A stretch of 64,000 bases of DNA from Gracilimonas mengyeensis (GCF_900182705.1 NZ_FXTP01000001.1:558001-622000); one strand, 5' to 3'; positions 1 through 9,286 are shown, counted from the first letter of the stretch. Translations and numbers: made by a program. Notes: a model not told the origin generated them from the sequence alone.

Positions 1-836
1 TTCTTGATTTTGGAGTTATCAAATACGGCACAATGTGATTTATCGCCCAACAAACCGTCTTTTTCTTCAGGGGCTACTTTGGCAATGAAATCGGAAGAAA
101 TATGAACAGCATTGAGCTCTGCCCCGGCCGCATCGGCTACGGTTTGGTAGATTTCGTTCCAGGTGAGTACTTCATCTGAAGTGAGTTGTACAGCCTGACC
201 GATGGCTCGGGGATGTCCCAGTAATCCATTAAATCCTTTAGCAAAATCCTCGGAATGGGTGAGCGTCCATAGAGACGTACCATCGCCGTGAATAATTACC
301 TTCTGCCCCTTTTTCATCCGGTCGATGACGGTGTATTCTTCCCATCCGCCAATGGCTACGGGAATACGTTTGTCGTAGGTATGCGAAGGACGTACAATGG
401 TCACTGGAAATCCATCTTTTCGATAAGCATCCATCAACAGGTTTTCGCAATCAATTTTATCCCGGGAATACTGCCACCAGGGATTGTGCAGCGGCGTGGA
501 TTCATCAATCATAAAACCCGTAGCTGGTTTCTGATACGCAGAAGCCGAGCTGATGAAAATGTACTGCTTGGTCTTGCCGGCAAAGAGATCAATATCGGTT
601 TGCACGTGCTCCGGGGTGAAGGCAATCCAATTCACCACCACATCCCACTCATGCTCCGCCAGCTTATCACGAATGGTTCCGGGACGGTAGATATCCCCGG
701 TAATAACTTTAGCGCCTGGAATATCCACCTTAGTTTTACCGCGGTTCAACAAAAACAAATCAATGCCCTGCTGAACGGCTAAATGACTTACTGAGGTGCT
801 GATATTTCCGGTGCCACCAATGAAGAGTACTTTCAT
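1..836 (-). CDS. NAD-dependent epimerase/dehydratase (SDR family), 3' end beyond window
   Basis: The reading frame starts at the ATG complementary to 834-836 and runs off the left edge after about 278 codons without a stop. The N-terminus begins MKVLFIGGTGNIS, a Rossmann dinucleotide-binding glycine motif. A YSRDK segment near residue 120 fits the YxxxK catalytic pair of extended short-chain dehydrogenases, and the FISSASAY stretch before it supplies the serine. The substrate cannot be read from the sequence; NDP-sugar epimerases and isoflavone-reductase-like enzymes share this architecture. It lies on the same strand as nadB but 342 bases away, so it is probably a separate unit. Confidence 0.8.
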   Translation of the reverse strand, partial: MKVLFIGGTGNISTSVSHLAVQQGIDLFLLNRGKTKVDIPGAKVITGDIYRPGTIRDKLAEHEWDVVVNWIAFTPEHVQTDIDLFAGKTKQYIFISSASAYQKPATGFMIDESTPLHNPWWQYSRDKIDCENLLMDAYRKDGFPVTIVRPSHTYDKRIPVAIGGWEEYTVIDRMKKGQKVIIHGDGTSLWTLTHSEDFAKGFNGLLGHPRAIGQAVQLTSDEVLTWNEIYQTVADAAGAELNAVHISSDFIAKVAPEEKDGLLGDKSHCAVFDNSKIK

Positions 837-1178
837 GGAGAGGTTTTAGGTTCAAGGTTTTAGGTGCAAGTTAATGGTACGAAATGTGTGGCTTAGTCTC
901 ACAAAAAGCTTGAAAACTCGAGAACTTTGTAAGTTTCATCATTCGGCTCATTCATAAAAGGATAATAAAGCTGATTTACACCAGAGGCAGGTGATGGAGT
1001 TTGGCCATAGGACGTTATAAAAATTCAGCCAGTTGAAGTCATACGCTCCCATCCATTACCCCATTTCTCACCAAAAAAAATTAAGTGCCCTCGTTTATGG
1101 AAAACGGAATGATGGATTCTACAGCAGCTCAAATACTTTCTAAGAACTCAAAACTAAACACTAATAACTAATACCTCA
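837..1178. other. gene-free spacer between SDR gene and nadB
   Basis: There is no convincing gene. The left end contains the short direct repeat GGTTTTAGGTTCAAGG and GGTTTTAGGTGCAAG. The right end is an A-rich stretch of CTAA/ACTAAT repeats. A similar low-complexity spacer, with a related reverse-complement TTGAACCTA segment, occurs at about 50790-50870, so this may be decayed repeat material. No strong terminator hairpin was seen. Confidence 0.5.
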
Positions 1179-2768
1179 TCACCCAATTACGGTAGAAACA
1201 ACTTTATCCGCTAACTCAGTATAATCGGTCGTATAATGCAATCCGCGGCTTTCTTTTCGCTGCAGGGCTGACCGGATAATCAGGTATCCCACACAAATCA
1301 AATTACGCAATTCACAAAGAGGCACACTTACTCGCGTTCGGTCGTAGAAGTCTTCCACTTCATCATTCAGTAGCTCCACCCTGCGCATAGCTCGCTCCAG
1401 GCGGAGGTTACTGCGCACAATGCCTACATAATCCGACATCACACGACGAAGTTCCTCCCTGTTATGAGAAACCAGCACCCATTCTTCGGTATTCTCCGTA
1501 CCACTTTCATCCCATTCTGGTATTACTTCGTTTAGACGCAGTTTTCCAATTTCCTGAATAGCGGTATCTACCGCACGGTCTGCGAATACAAGTGATTCCA
1601 ATAAGCTATTGGAAGCCAAACGATTTGCTCCGTGCAACCCCGTGCAAGCGACTTCCCCGCATGCATACAATTGAGCGATGGAGGTTTCGCCCTTCAGGTT
1701 CGTAGAAACGCCACCGCAAGTGTAATGAGTAGCAGGTACCACCGGAATTTGGTCTTCGGTGATATCCAGTCCATACTCTAAACAAGTTTCATAAATGGTA
1801 GGAAACTCTTCTTTCACCGCTTCTGCATCCAGATGGGTGACGTCGAGAAAGACATGGTCCTCGCCTCTTTTTTTAAGCTGATCATCGATCGCACGGGCTA
1901 CTATATCACGGGGAGCCAATTCCTTGCGTTCATCGTATTGCTCCATAAAAGCAACCCCATCCGCATTGCGTAAAATGCCGCCAAATCCTCTCACTGCCTC
2001 GGAAATCAGAAAAGAACCGGCTTCCGGAATAGCCAGGCTGGTGGGATGAAACTGAACAAATTCCATGTTCTCAATTTTGGCTTTGGCGCGGTAAGCCATC
2101 GCGATGCCATCACCTGTAGCCACTGGAGGATTAGTAGTATGTTGATAGACCATTCCGGCTCCCCCGGCGGCCAATACAGTGACTTTAGCCAGTATACGGC
2201 GGACTTCATCGGCTTTTTCATCCAGCACGTAGGCTCCAAAACAGTGGATTTGATCCAGCTTTTTTACTTTTTCGCCCAAGTGATGTTCGGTCAGCAATTC
2301 CATCACAAAGTGATGTTCATGAATCTCAATATTGGGATGATTCTTCACCTTACGCACCATCACCGATTCAACCTCGAAACCGGTGGCATCGGCAGCATGT
2401 ACAATACGGTTTTCGGAATGACCGCCTTCGCGTCCCAAGTCCAGTTTTCCATTTTTCTTGGTAAACTGTACGCCGTGATCGATCAGCTCATTGATCAGGC
2501 GCGGACCTTCTTTCACCACCAGCTCCACCGCTTCCCTGTTGCAAAGCCCGGCCCCGGCTTCCAGCGTATCGGCTATATGTTTTTCAAAAGAATCGTGCTT
2601 AGTCAGAACACCGGCTATACCACCCTGAGCGTAGGCTGTGTTAGCCTCCATCATTTCTTTTTTGGTGATGATAGCTACGCTTCCATGCTCGGCGGCCTTC
2701 AGGGCAAAAGTTAGCCCTGCGAGGCCGCTGCCGATGACAAGGAAATCGTACTTATACTTGTTCTGCAT
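1179..2768 (-). CDS. nadB: L-aspartate oxidase NadB
   Basis: This 529-residue flavoprotein would oxidise L-aspartate to iminoaspartate, the first step of de novo NAD synthesis, in the cytoplasm. The N-terminus has the FAD-binding GSGLAG motif (residues about 13-18) followed by the [10 protein letters not shown] segment typical of the NadB/succinate dehydrogenase flavoprotein family. Further on are [24 protein letters not shown] and [12 protein letters not shown], all family signatures. The helical C-terminal domain with paired arginines is present and length is normal. Its start overlaps the end of prfB by 17 bases, so the two are probably co-transcribed. nadA and nadC are not in the window. 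Confidence 0.95.
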   Translation of the reverse strand: MQNKYKYDFLVIGSGLAGLTFALKAAEHGSVAIITKKEMMEANTAYAQGGIAGVLTKHDSFEKHIADTLEAGAGLCNREAVELVVKEGPRLINELIDHGVQFTKKNGKLDLGREGGHSENRIVHAADATGFEVESVMVRKVKNHPNIEIHEHHFVMELLTEHHLGEKVKKLDQIHCFGAYVLDEKADEVRRILAKVTVLAAGGAGMVYQHTTNPPVATGDGIAMAYRAKAKIENMEFVQFHPTSLAIPEAGSFLISEAVRGFGGILRNADGVAFMEQYDERKELAPRDIVARAIDDQLKKRGEDHVFLDVTHLDAEAVKEEFPTIYETCLEYGLDITEDQIPVVPATHYTCGGVSTNLKGETSIAQLYACGEVACTGLHGANRLASNSLLESLVFADRAVDTAIQEIGKLRLNEVIPEWDESGTENTEEWVLVSHNREELRRVMSDYVGIVRSNLRLERAMRRVELLNDEVEDFYDRTRVSVPLCELRNLICVGYLIIRSALQRKESRGLHYTTDYTELADKVVSTVIG

Positions 2769-3871
2769 CCTGATCTTGCAAGAGATAGGCTTTAATAAAT
2801 TCGTCCAGATCTCCGTCCATCACTCCGTCTACATCGCTGGTTTCGTAATTGGTACGGTGATCTTTAACGCGCTGGTCATCAAACACATAACTGCGTATTT
2901 GAGAACCCCACTCGTTTTTGCTTTTGGATCCTTCCAGTTTCGCCTTTTCGGCTTCTTTAATTTCTTTTTCCAGCTCGTAAATGCGGGATTTTAGCAACAC
3001 CATTGCTTTCTCGCGGTTCTGCAACTGAGACCGCTCCTGCTGACACTCGGCCACCACTCGTTCCGTGCTTCCATCGGAAAGTTCCCCTTCCCATACTAAT
3101 CGAACACCGGTTTCCACTTTGTTTACATTCTGCCCGCCGGCTCCACTGGAGTGGAAGCGCTGCAGCTCCACCTCGCTTTCATTGATGTTCACTTCAATGG
3201 TATCATCAATAAGCGGCGCTACAAATACGGAACAAAAAGAGGTATGACGACGCGCATTGCTGTCAAATGGGGAAACGCGAACCAATCGGTGCACCCCGCT
3301 TTCCGCTTTCAAAAATCCATAGGCATTATCACCCTGTACCTCAATGGTGGCGCTTTTGAGTCCGGCTACATCGCCATCCTGGTAATCTACGACAGCAACT
3401 TTGAAGTCGTTTTTGTTGGCCCATCGGGTGTACATACGATACAGCATTTCGGCCCAATCCTGGCTTTCTGTGCCGCCAGCCCCGGGGTTGAAAGTCACAA
3501 TGGCATCCCGGTGATCGTCTTCTCCGCTCAACATATTGCGGAGCTCCATTTCTTCGAGGTGCTTTTCCAGGTTTTTCACTTCTGCTTCCAGCTCAGCATC
3601 CACTTCTTCTCCCATTTCCTGGAATTCGAAATAAACGTTGATGCTTTCGCGAAGCTCATCTAGTTTGTCCCAGCCTTCAACCAGACTTTTTTCATGGTTG
3701 AGCTGTTTCATGATGGCTTGTGCTTTATCGGGATCATCCCAAAAAGCCGGGTTCTGTGTTTGTTCGGTAAGCTCTATTATACGGACTTTTCTTTTTTCGT
3801 AGTCAAAGATACCCCCTGAGCGCGTCCACACGCTCGAAGAGTTCGTTTACATGGTCGGTATTAACTGCCAT
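2752..3871 (-). CDS. prfB: Peptide chain release factor 2 (programmed +1 frameshift)
   Basis: RF2 releases finished proteins at UGA and UAA codons. The gene is in two frames. Frame 0 starts at the ATG at 3871 and reads 22 codons to an in-frame TGA at 3805-3803. A +1 shift continues at GAC (3804) for 350 more codons, giving about 372 residues, the usual RF2 length. The product carries the UGA/UAA-recognising SPF tripeptide (in [11 protein letters not shown]) and the GGQ peptidyl-transferase motif ([15 protein letters not shown]). The in-frame ATG at 3831 lies within the frameshift leader and would bypass it, so I reject it as the start. The 3' end overlaps nadB by 17 bases. Confidence 0.97.
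3802..3817 (-). promoter_or_regulatory. RF2 autoregulatory +1 frameshift site
   Basis: On the minus strand the site reads AGGGGGTATCTTTGAC. It is an internal Shine-Dalgarno-like AGGGGG, a 3-base spacer, the slippery CTT codon and the in-frame TGA followed by C. This is the classical prfB element. When RF2 is scarce, ribosomes pause at TGA and slip +1, so RF2 controls its own level. Confidence 0.96.
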
Positions 3872-3977
3872 TATAGTTACTTAAAGATGAAATAAATATT
3901 TGGTCTGCTGTATTCATGATAGAATACAAATCCATTTATTCAGTTTGGGACATTGTTCTACACATCTGATAAACAGA

Positions 3978-4012
3978 ATAAAAGGCGGTGAGAATATCTT
4001 AATTCACCGCCT
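3978..4012 (-). terminator. Intrinsic terminator of the DUF883 gene
   Basis: A perfect 9-bp stem (AGGCGGTGA at 3983-3991 with TCACCGCCT at 4004-4012) is followed on the minus strand by TTTTATT. It lies just downstream of the DUF883 gene and upstream of prfB, separating the two. Confidence 0.85.
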
Positions 4013-4035
4013 CAATTTCACATGTGTTTAGCTAA

Positions 4036-4299
4036 TTATTTTCTGGTGATCAAAGCACCAATAACCAATCCTGCTGCAAAAGCAAGACCGAGTCCTTGTT
4101 CAGGATGTGCGCGTACATAACGACGGGCGTTGCGATATTCATGCTTTAATTCCCGCTCCAGTCCGTCGCGTTCGTAACGCAGCCGGTCAAGCAATGCATC
4201 ATACGTTTGTTCGGCTCTTTCCTGTAAAGCCTCGGTTGTATCATAAATGGTGTCTTCGATATCTTGTTTGGTCTTTGACTTATTTGTTGAGGCAGCCAT
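4036..4299 (-). CDS. DUF883/ElaB-YqjD-like small membrane-anchored protein
   Basis: This 87-residue protein has a charged, helical N-terminal two thirds, probably a coiled coil (residues 10-60), and a C-terminal anchor. The end YVRAHPEQGLG followed by a hydrophobic glycine-rich helix and terminal ITRK matches the DUF883 pattern of E. coli ElaB/YqjD. Those proteins sit in the inner membrane by a single C-terminal helix and bind ribosomes in stationary phase. Ribosome binding here is only an extrapolation. The gene is monocistronic with its own terminator. Confidence 0.8.
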   Translation of the reverse strand: MAASTNKSKTKQDIEDTIYDTTEALQERAEQTYDALLDRLRYERDGLERELKHEYRNARRYVRAHPEQGLGLAFAAGLVIGALITRK

Positions 4300-4407
4300 A
4301 ATTACACCTTTGTTTTTTAGTGAGTTCCTATTAAATATTTTCTTACTGTTTTGCTTTCATTAACACGGTATCACCGCATAATTGTTCCATTAAACGTACA
4401 ATTGCTT

Positions 4408-5166
4408 TCATTCCTCGGTATCGAGTTCTCTTATCCAAATATTCCGATAGCTTACTTCCGAATTATGATCCTGCAGCCGGATAGGTCCCGCTCCATGGGC
4501 TCCATACTCAGGTAACCCAATGTACGGCGTATGGCCTTTGATTTCCGTATTGTTTTGCACCACCACACCATTCCAGATTACAGTGATACGGGCAGGAGAA
4601 TTCAAGCTTCCGTCTTCATTAAATTTCGGAGCTGTATATGAAACATTGTAGCTTTGCCATTCGCCCGGCTTTTTGGCAGGATTTACCAGAGGCGGTGTTT
4701 GCTTATAGATGCTCCCGGCCATTCCATTTACATACGTTGGGTTTTCCCAGGCATCCAATACCTGCAGTTCATAAATGTTCTGAAAAAAGATTCCACTATT
4801 GCCCCTGTCCTGCCCCTTGTGATCCAAATTTCCGGGAGATCTCCATTCAATATAGAACTGTACACTTTTGAAAGAGTTTTTAGTTTGAATGTCACCCGTA
4901 CCCGTTTTAACTGTGAAGTGATCGCCCTCTACAATCCATGCGGCCTCACCACCTGCTGAGGATTCCCAGGCATCTAAATTATTACCATTAAATAAAATGA
5001 TAGCATCTGAAGGAGGCTGCAGGAAATGGGTTTCAGCCGGCGTTACCTTAGCAGGAACCGGTTCATACCATTCGGTGTCTTCCGGACGCATATCCACAGA
5101 ATCCTGTGCATATATATTGGATTGAACCATCCATAAACCCATCACCAACAAAAAAATTAAGCGCAT
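4408..5166 (-). CDS. Secreted DUF1080 (3-keto-disaccharide hydrolase-type) protein
   Basis: The chosen ATG at 5166 gives a 252-residue protein beginning with a signal peptide (MRLIFLLVMGLWMVQ, cleaved near IYAQ). A longer start at 5205 would place 13 extra residues in front of the signal. The segment ILFNGNNLDAWESS and the GNSGIFFQNIYELQVLDAW region are typical of DUF1080, a concanavalin-like fold found in secreted carbohydrate-active proteins, some shown to hydrolyse 3-keto-glycosides. It probably acts in the periplasm or outside the cell. No neighbouring gene points to a substrate. Confidence 0.85.
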   Translation of the reverse strand: MRLIFLLVMGLWMVQSNIYAQDSVDMRPEDTEWYEPVPAKVTPAETHFLQPPSDAIILFNGNNLDAWESSAGGEAAWIVEGDHFTVKTGTGDIQTKNSFKSVQFYIEWRSPGNLDHKGQDRGNSGIFFQNIYELQVLDAWENPTYVNGMAGSIYKQTPPLVNPAKKPGEWQSYNVSYTAPKFNEDGSLNSPARITVIWNGVVVQNNTEIKGHTPYIGLPEYGAHGAGPIRLQDHNSEVSYRNIWIRELDTEE

Positions 5167-5486
5167 AACCACGTTTACTCCGCAATTGTATAAAGATAAA
5201 AACAAAAGAGCTTTTTATATCCAACCAAACCTTTAAGGCTCAAGCCCTTTCACTAAGAAGTAGTTAGCTAATATTCAACTTCCAATCAAATCAAAGCACT
5301 CTAAAAATACCTTCTCTCGAAAACTCATTCTATTCGAAATTTCAGGCGCAAATGTGACGAATATTTATGGTATCGGTAACATCATCTTTGGAAGAAACAT
5401 CATCGCTACTCATGTCAAGTTTCTAAAAACTTGTATGCCATAGCTTTATAGATGCTTAATGATTTTACACCGTTCCATTGCTCAGT

Positions 5487-5513
5487 TAAGAAACTGCCTC
5501 TTAATGCCGATAA
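5487..5513 (+). promoter_or_regulatory. Sigma-28 (FliA)-type promoter, cassette 1
   Basis: TAAGAAAC (5487-5494), 11 bases, then GCCGATAA (5506-5513). The -10 octamer is identical to the enterobacterial sigma-28 consensus and the spacing is the same as in TAAAGTTT-N11-GCCGATAA. A short element TTAGGATTTCAG follows 13 bases after the -10 and recurs behind the other two cassette promoters. The barrel gene starts 83 bases downstream. Confidence 0.8.
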
Positions 5514-5596
5514 GAAGTAACAATGTTAGGATTTCAGTTCCACACGTCCTGAATCCCATCGAAAAACAACATAATTACATTAAAAAGATTGGTTTA

Positions 5597-6778
5597 ATGA
5601 AATCATTACAAAATACTATCAAAACTTTACTTCTTATACTTGTAGTGGGGAGCAATGCAGTTTACGCGCAGAGCATTTGGGAGCCACAGACTAATATTAC
5701 CGGATACGTATCCACCGAATTTAACTATTTCGATGATCTTGACGGTTATAATTATAACTATGGGGCCTCTGTTTCAGAAGCGGGATTGCTTATCTCTTAT
5801 CGTGCTACTTCTGCTTTTACTCTAAAAGGGGTTTTTGTATATCGCCCGGATTATGAATTCGATAAAATGTTAAATGAAGCTTACGGACAGTATGCTGTAT
5901 CCTCAGCATTAAATATTAAAATAGGGCGTTTTCTAACTCCGCTGAGTCCAATGAATACTTACTACTATGCACCGGTTAACACTAGTGCAACTTTGCCAAT
6001 GATTGTAACAAACAACGAGAATTTTCCACTAAATGTTGATGGAATCTCACTCAATGGATTCTTTGGTGATACTTTCAAAATCAAGTATGATGCCTTTGCA
6101 GGTGGATACACAAATTCTACCTGGAAGAAATCCGGAGCTATGGGCTTTTTTGGACGGGAAGTGCCCTACTTCAAAAATCAAATAAACTCGCGAAATACTA
6201 TTGATGATTCTTACAGTGGTACATACAATGTTGGATTGGGGGGCAAAATTGGGCTCTCTTATAAAACTATTGCAGAAATAGGTGCTGGTTATTTTGCTCC
6301 AAAAAAAGAAAAAGTACCTATTAGTGTTAGCCTTCCTGAAAATGCCTTGTATCCGGGTTCGCCGGCTACTGCTATTGTGGCACCCACCGGGTTTGAACGT
6401 CCTGCCTGGGGATTAAATGGAAAAGTTCAGCTTAGAAACACGACTATTGATGCCGAATACTGGACCGGCAATCTCAAAAATGATGCGATAAAATTTGATT
6501 TCACCGGAGATGGTAACAAAACGTTGCTCTCAGAGGGAGGCGATGTAGAATTGGAAGGTTTGTTTGTGCAGGCAAGTCAGCGTATCAAAAAATTCACCCC
6601 TTACGCCCGTTATGAATATCAGCACACCAACGATGTAGAGTATCAGCGGTATTCTGCCGGATTAAATTATAAGCCAAGTTTTGAGCGTACCCTCAAGCTT
6701 GAATACATGCTTTACAAGCACGATGACTCTGATACCAGCATCAACGGGTTGGTTGTTGCATATATATTCTCATTCTAA
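5597..6778 (+). CDS. Outer-membrane beta-barrel (porin-like) protein, cassette 1
   Basis: The ATG at 5597 gives 393 residues with a signal peptide (cleaved at VYAQ). Upstream in-frame starts at 5459 and 5504 are rejected because they lie before or inside the promoter. The mature part is aromatic and rich in alternating beta strands, and it ends in phenylalanine (AYIFSF), as outer-membrane barrels do. It is clearly paralogous to the barrels at 7635 and 9719, sharing the WEPQTNITGY opening and the APVNTSATLP motif. I cannot assign a named porin family or substrate. It is followed 22 bases later by a PstS-like gene with GGAG in front. Confidence 0.85.
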   Translation: MKSLQNTIKTLLLILVVGSNAVYAQSIWEPQTNITGYVSTEFNYFDDLDGYNYNYGASVSEAGLLISYRATSAFTLKGVFVYRPDYEFDKMLNEAYGQYAVSSALNIKIGRFLTPLSPMNTYYYAPVNTSATLPMIVTNNENFPLNVDGISLNGFFGDTFKIKYDAFAGGYTNSTWKKSGAMGFFGREVPYFKNQINSRNTIDDSYSGTYNVGLGGKIGLSYKTIAEIGAGYFAPKKEKVPISVSLPENALYPGSPATAIVAPTGFERPAWGLNGKVQLRNTTIDAEYWTGNLKNDAIKFDFTGDGNKTLLSEGGDVELEGLFVQASQRIKKFTPYARYEYQHTNDVEYQRYSAGLNYKPSFERTLKLEYMLYKHDDSDTSINGLVVAYIFSF

Positions 6779-6800
6779 GACTGCTTCAGTGGAGATCATT

Positions 6801-7190
6801 ATGAAGTACTTACTTTCATCAATAACTATGCTGCTTTTAACTGTTTATTCGGGTACCGCAACTGCTCAGGAATTTAAACCTGTCATAAATAAACCCATAA
6901 TTGCAGAAAGTATCTCCGAAGAAGATCTATTTAATAATTTTCTGAAAGTACGAACGAAATGGGGTGATAAAACTAAAATCACCCCTAAAGACCTGGAAGA
7001 AAAAGAGCTTAGTGCAATAGCTGTATATAACTATTGGCAACAGTCGGTATTTCCTGTTGTAAGAACTACGGCACTTAAGTGCTACGCTGGTGATTCAGAT
7101 TTCATTGAGCTTATTATGATAGCTCCTAATGCGGTTGATTCTTTTACTTCTCCAGCAGGTTCTACCAAAATTAAAGAGCCTGAGATTTAA
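6801..7190 (+). CDS. Divergent PstS-like secreted protein, cassette 1
   Basis: This 129-residue protein has a signal peptide (MKYLLSSITMLLL, cleaved near TATAQ) and pairs with the barrel gene upstream. It aligns with the 141-residue proteins at 8789 and 10858 over its first half. It lacks about 12 residues where the others carry the SATRVAFSLEVHGRSVG segment, and it has lost the GAGTAPLERSS stretch that follows WQQ. That region corresponds to the anion-binding part of PstS-like proteins, so this copy probably does not bind the same ligand. It could be decaying or have a new role. The frame is intact and followed by a strong terminator. Confidence 0.7.
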   Translation: MKYLLSSITMLLLTVYSGTATAQEFKPVINKPIIAESISEEDLFNNFLKVRTKWGDKTKITPKDLEEKELSAIAVYNYWQQSVFPVVRTTALKCYAGDSDFIELIMIAPNAVDSFTSPAGSTKIKEPEI

Positions 7191-7221
7191 TAAGTATTAA
7201 CTATTACAGAAGGGCTAAATA

Positions 7222-7269
7222 GGCCGGTGGGTAAATTCTTAAAAGAATTTGACCTCCCGGCTTTTTTTT
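7222..7269 (+). terminator. Intrinsic terminator of cassette 1
   Basis: A long stem, GCCGGTGGGTAAATTCTT (7223-7240) pairing imperfectly with AAGAATTTGACCTCCCGGC (7243-7261), is followed by eight T residues. Confidence 0.9.
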
Positions 7270-7476
7270 GAACGATCAAAGCATTTTCTCAAAACTCCTC
7301 AATTCACAGTTTTTAAAAAATAGAGTCTACAAAATCCATTCTACAGTAAATCTGTTATTGAAGGTGAATACCATTTAAATCAATACACAGAATCAGCTCT
7401 CCTCAAAAATAATTTTGCTCAAAACTGTACATAGTTGCTTTAAAAATAACCGTATTCAAGAATATGAATATTCAGT

Positions 7477-7503
7477 TAAGAAAGAATACAATCCTGCCGA
7501 TAA
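7477..7503 (+). promoter_or_regulatory. Sigma-28-type promoter, cassette 2
   Basis: TAAGAAAG (7477-7484), 11 bases, GCCGATAA (7496-7503). This has the same boxes and spacing as cassette 1. TTAGGATTCAG follows 12 bases downstream. The barrel ATG is 131 bases beyond the -10, leaving a fairly long leader. The spacer 7270-7476 in front of it is AT-rich without other recognisable signals. Confidence 0.8.
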
Positions 7504-7593
7504 ACTGAATAATCTTAGGATTCAGCGACAAAAAATAAACGGGAATATTGATACAAGCACACTAATACTACACCAAAAAAGGTGAGTCAATAC

Positions 7594-7634
7594 AACTGTT
7601 AGCTAAAACAAACATAACTTAACAAAACTCTCAC
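7594..7634 (+). repeat. Conserved 5' leader shared with cassette 3
   Basis: The segment AACTGTTAGCTAAAACA followed by CATAACTTAA and AACTCTCA directly precedes the start codon. It recurs almost unchanged at 9682-9718 before the third barrel gene, and the first codons of the two genes are also nearly identical. Cassette 1 lacks it, so cassettes 2 and 3 derive from a later duplication, or the leader is under functional constraint. Confidence 0.75.
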
Positions 7635-8765
7635 ATGGCAAACTATAAATTTACCATCATCGCATTTTTATGTGCATTCGTACTCGGTACAAGCAGTACA
7701 TATGCACAAACGGTATGGGAACCACAAACCAACATCACCGGATACGTATCTACCGAGTTTAATTATTTTGATGACCTTGAAGGGTACAATTATAACTACG
7801 GGGTTTCTGTGTCAGAAGCAGGACTACTCATTTCGTACAAAGCCACTTCCAAATTCTCATTAAAAGGAGTTTTTGTATACCGTCCTGATTTTGATTTCGA
7901 CAAAATGTTGAATGAAGCTTATGGGCAGTATGCACTATCCAATAAACTGAACATAAAAGTTGGGCGATTTTTATTACCGCTCAGCCCTATGAACAGTTAC
8001 TACTATGCCCCGGTAAATACCAGTGCAACACTTCCAATTCTGGTATCAAACCATGAATTCTTTCCCCTTAACACCGATGGTATATCTGTGAATGGTACGG
8101 TAGGAAATGACTTTCGGTTTAAATATGATGTATTTGCCGGAGGATATCGTAATTCTACCTGGATGAAAACCGGTCCGGTTGGTTTTTTTGGCGATGAGGT
8201 AACTTATTTAAAAGAAATCATGGGAAATCCGGTAAGCATTGATCCTTCTTATAACAAATCATACAACCTTGCGGTTGGTGGGAATGTAGGAATTTCATAC
8301 AAAAACTTTGTTGATGCCGGATTTAGCGTCTTCAAGCCCAGAGATGAGAAACTACCTATTGGCGTAAATCTACCTCCTGACGCTCTATACCCTGGTTCTC
8401 CCGCTACCTATGTAGTACAGGAAGTGAATTCAGTGAAAGCAACCTACGGTATCAACGCTAAAATTCAATACAACAATACCAAAGTTATTGGCGAGTATTG
8501 GTTCTCTGATTTAGAAATTGACAACTCAACTATTGACCTGGTAGGATCTTTTGTGGAGTTAAGTCATCGTATCAACAAATTTACCCCATACGCCAGGTAC
8601 GAATCCCAGATAACCGACAACGTGGACTATAATCGTATTACGGCTGGTATCAACTATAAGCCAAGTTTTGAAAGAACCCTTAAGCTTGAATATATGCTGT
8701 ACAAGCATGATGACAGTGACACCAATATCAACGGATTGGTTGTAGCATATATATTCTCATTCTAA
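7635..8765 (+). CDS. Outer-membrane beta-barrel (porin-like) protein, cassette 2
   Basis: The protein is 376 residues with a signal peptide (MANYKFTIIAFLCAF..., cleaved after STYAQ). The body is strand-rich and ends in AYIFSF, the terminal phenylalanine expected for insertion by the BAM complex. It is very similar to cassette 1 at both ends: the last 40 or so codons are nearly identical in DNA, while the middle loops differ. This pattern suggests duplication with diversification of surface loops or the channel interior. It lies downstream of a sigma-28-type promoter and 23 bases before a PstS-like gene. Confidence 0.85.
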   Translation: MANYKFTIIAFLCAFVLGTSSTYAQTVWEPQTNITGYVSTEFNYFDDLEGYNYNYGVSVSEAGLLISYKATSKFSLKGVFVYRPDFDFDKMLNEAYGQYALSNKLNIKVGRFLLPLSPMNSYYYAPVNTSATLPILVSNHEFFPLNTDGISVNGTVGNDFRFKYDVFAGGYRNSTWMKTGPVGFFGDEVTYLKEIMGNPVSIDPSYNKSYNLAVGGNVGISYKNFVDAGFSVFKPRDEKLPIGVNLPPDALYPGSPATYVVQEVNSVKATYGINAKIQYNNTKVIGEYWFSDLEIDNSTIDLVGSFVELSHRINKFTPYARYESQITDNVDYNRITAGINYKPSFERTLKLEYMLYKHDDSDTNINGLVVAYIFSF

Positions 8766-8788
8766 GAATTAAAAGATATTACACTATT

Positions 8789-9214
8789 ATGAAGTACTTA
8801 CTTTCAACATTAAGCATATTTCTGTTAACCATTACTTTAAACACTGCTACTGCTCAGGAATTTAAGGCTGTAGTAAATAAAGCTAATGCTGCAGAAAGCA
8901 TCTCAAAGGAAGATCTCTCTAAAATTTTCTTAAAAGAGCAAACCAAATGGGCGGATGGGACTGCCATCACCCCCATTGACTTAAAGGCGCAGTCTGCAAC
9001 ACGCGTAGCTTTCTCTCTGGAGGTTCATGGACGCAGCGTAGGCGCTATCCGTAGCCATTGGCAGCAAGCAGCTTTCTCTGGTGCCGGCACAGCCCCCCTG
9101 GAGCGCTCCAGCGATACAGACGTTATTGAATTTGTTAAAGCCAATCCTGGTGCCGTAGGCTATGTTTCTGCTGCCGCAGATATTTCAGAGGTTAAAGAAC
9201 TTGCTATCCAATAA
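8789..9214 (+). CDS. Single-domain PstS-like periplasmic protein, cassette 2
   Basis: This is a 141-residue secreted protein (signal cleaved near TATAQ). The mature part matches the phosphate-binding-protein-like (PBP) domain seen in small PstS homologues. It has a KWADG segment, SATRVAFSLEVHGRSVGAIR, SHWQQAAFSGAG and a closing NPGAVGYVS. True PstS proteins are about twice as long with two lobes, so this may be a one-lobe binder or an accessory to the barrel. No ABC transporter genes are nearby, which argues against ordinary phosphate import. It is in an operon with the barrel gene at 7635. Confidence 0.8.
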   Translation: MKYLLSTLSIFLLTITLNTATAQEFKAVVNKANAAESISKEDLSKIFLKEQTKWADGTAITPIDLKAQSATRVAFSLEVHGRSVGAIRSHWQQAAFSGAGTAPLERSSDTDVIEFVKANPGAVGYVSAAADISEVKELAIQ

Positions 9215-9239
9215 ATAGCATCTCTGTAAAGCAAAACAG

Positions 9240-9286
9240 GCCGGCTGGTTTATTCTAATAAGAATATTACCAGCCGGCTTTTTTTA
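9240..9286 (+). terminator. Intrinsic terminator of cassette 2
   Basis: GCCGGCTGGT plus TATTCT pairs with AGAATATTACCAGCCGGC around an AATA loop, followed by seven to eight T residues. It is similar in sequence to the cassette 1 terminator, consistent with duplication of the whole unit. Confidence 0.92.

Noticed and set aside
288-782. Plus-strand frame of 164 codons
   Set aside because: It is antisense to the SDR epimerase gene, whose conserved motifs are on the minus strand.
5459-5596. Upstream extension of the first barrel protein
   Set aside because: It would start before and read through the sigma-28-type promoter, and would put 46 residues before a clear signal peptide.
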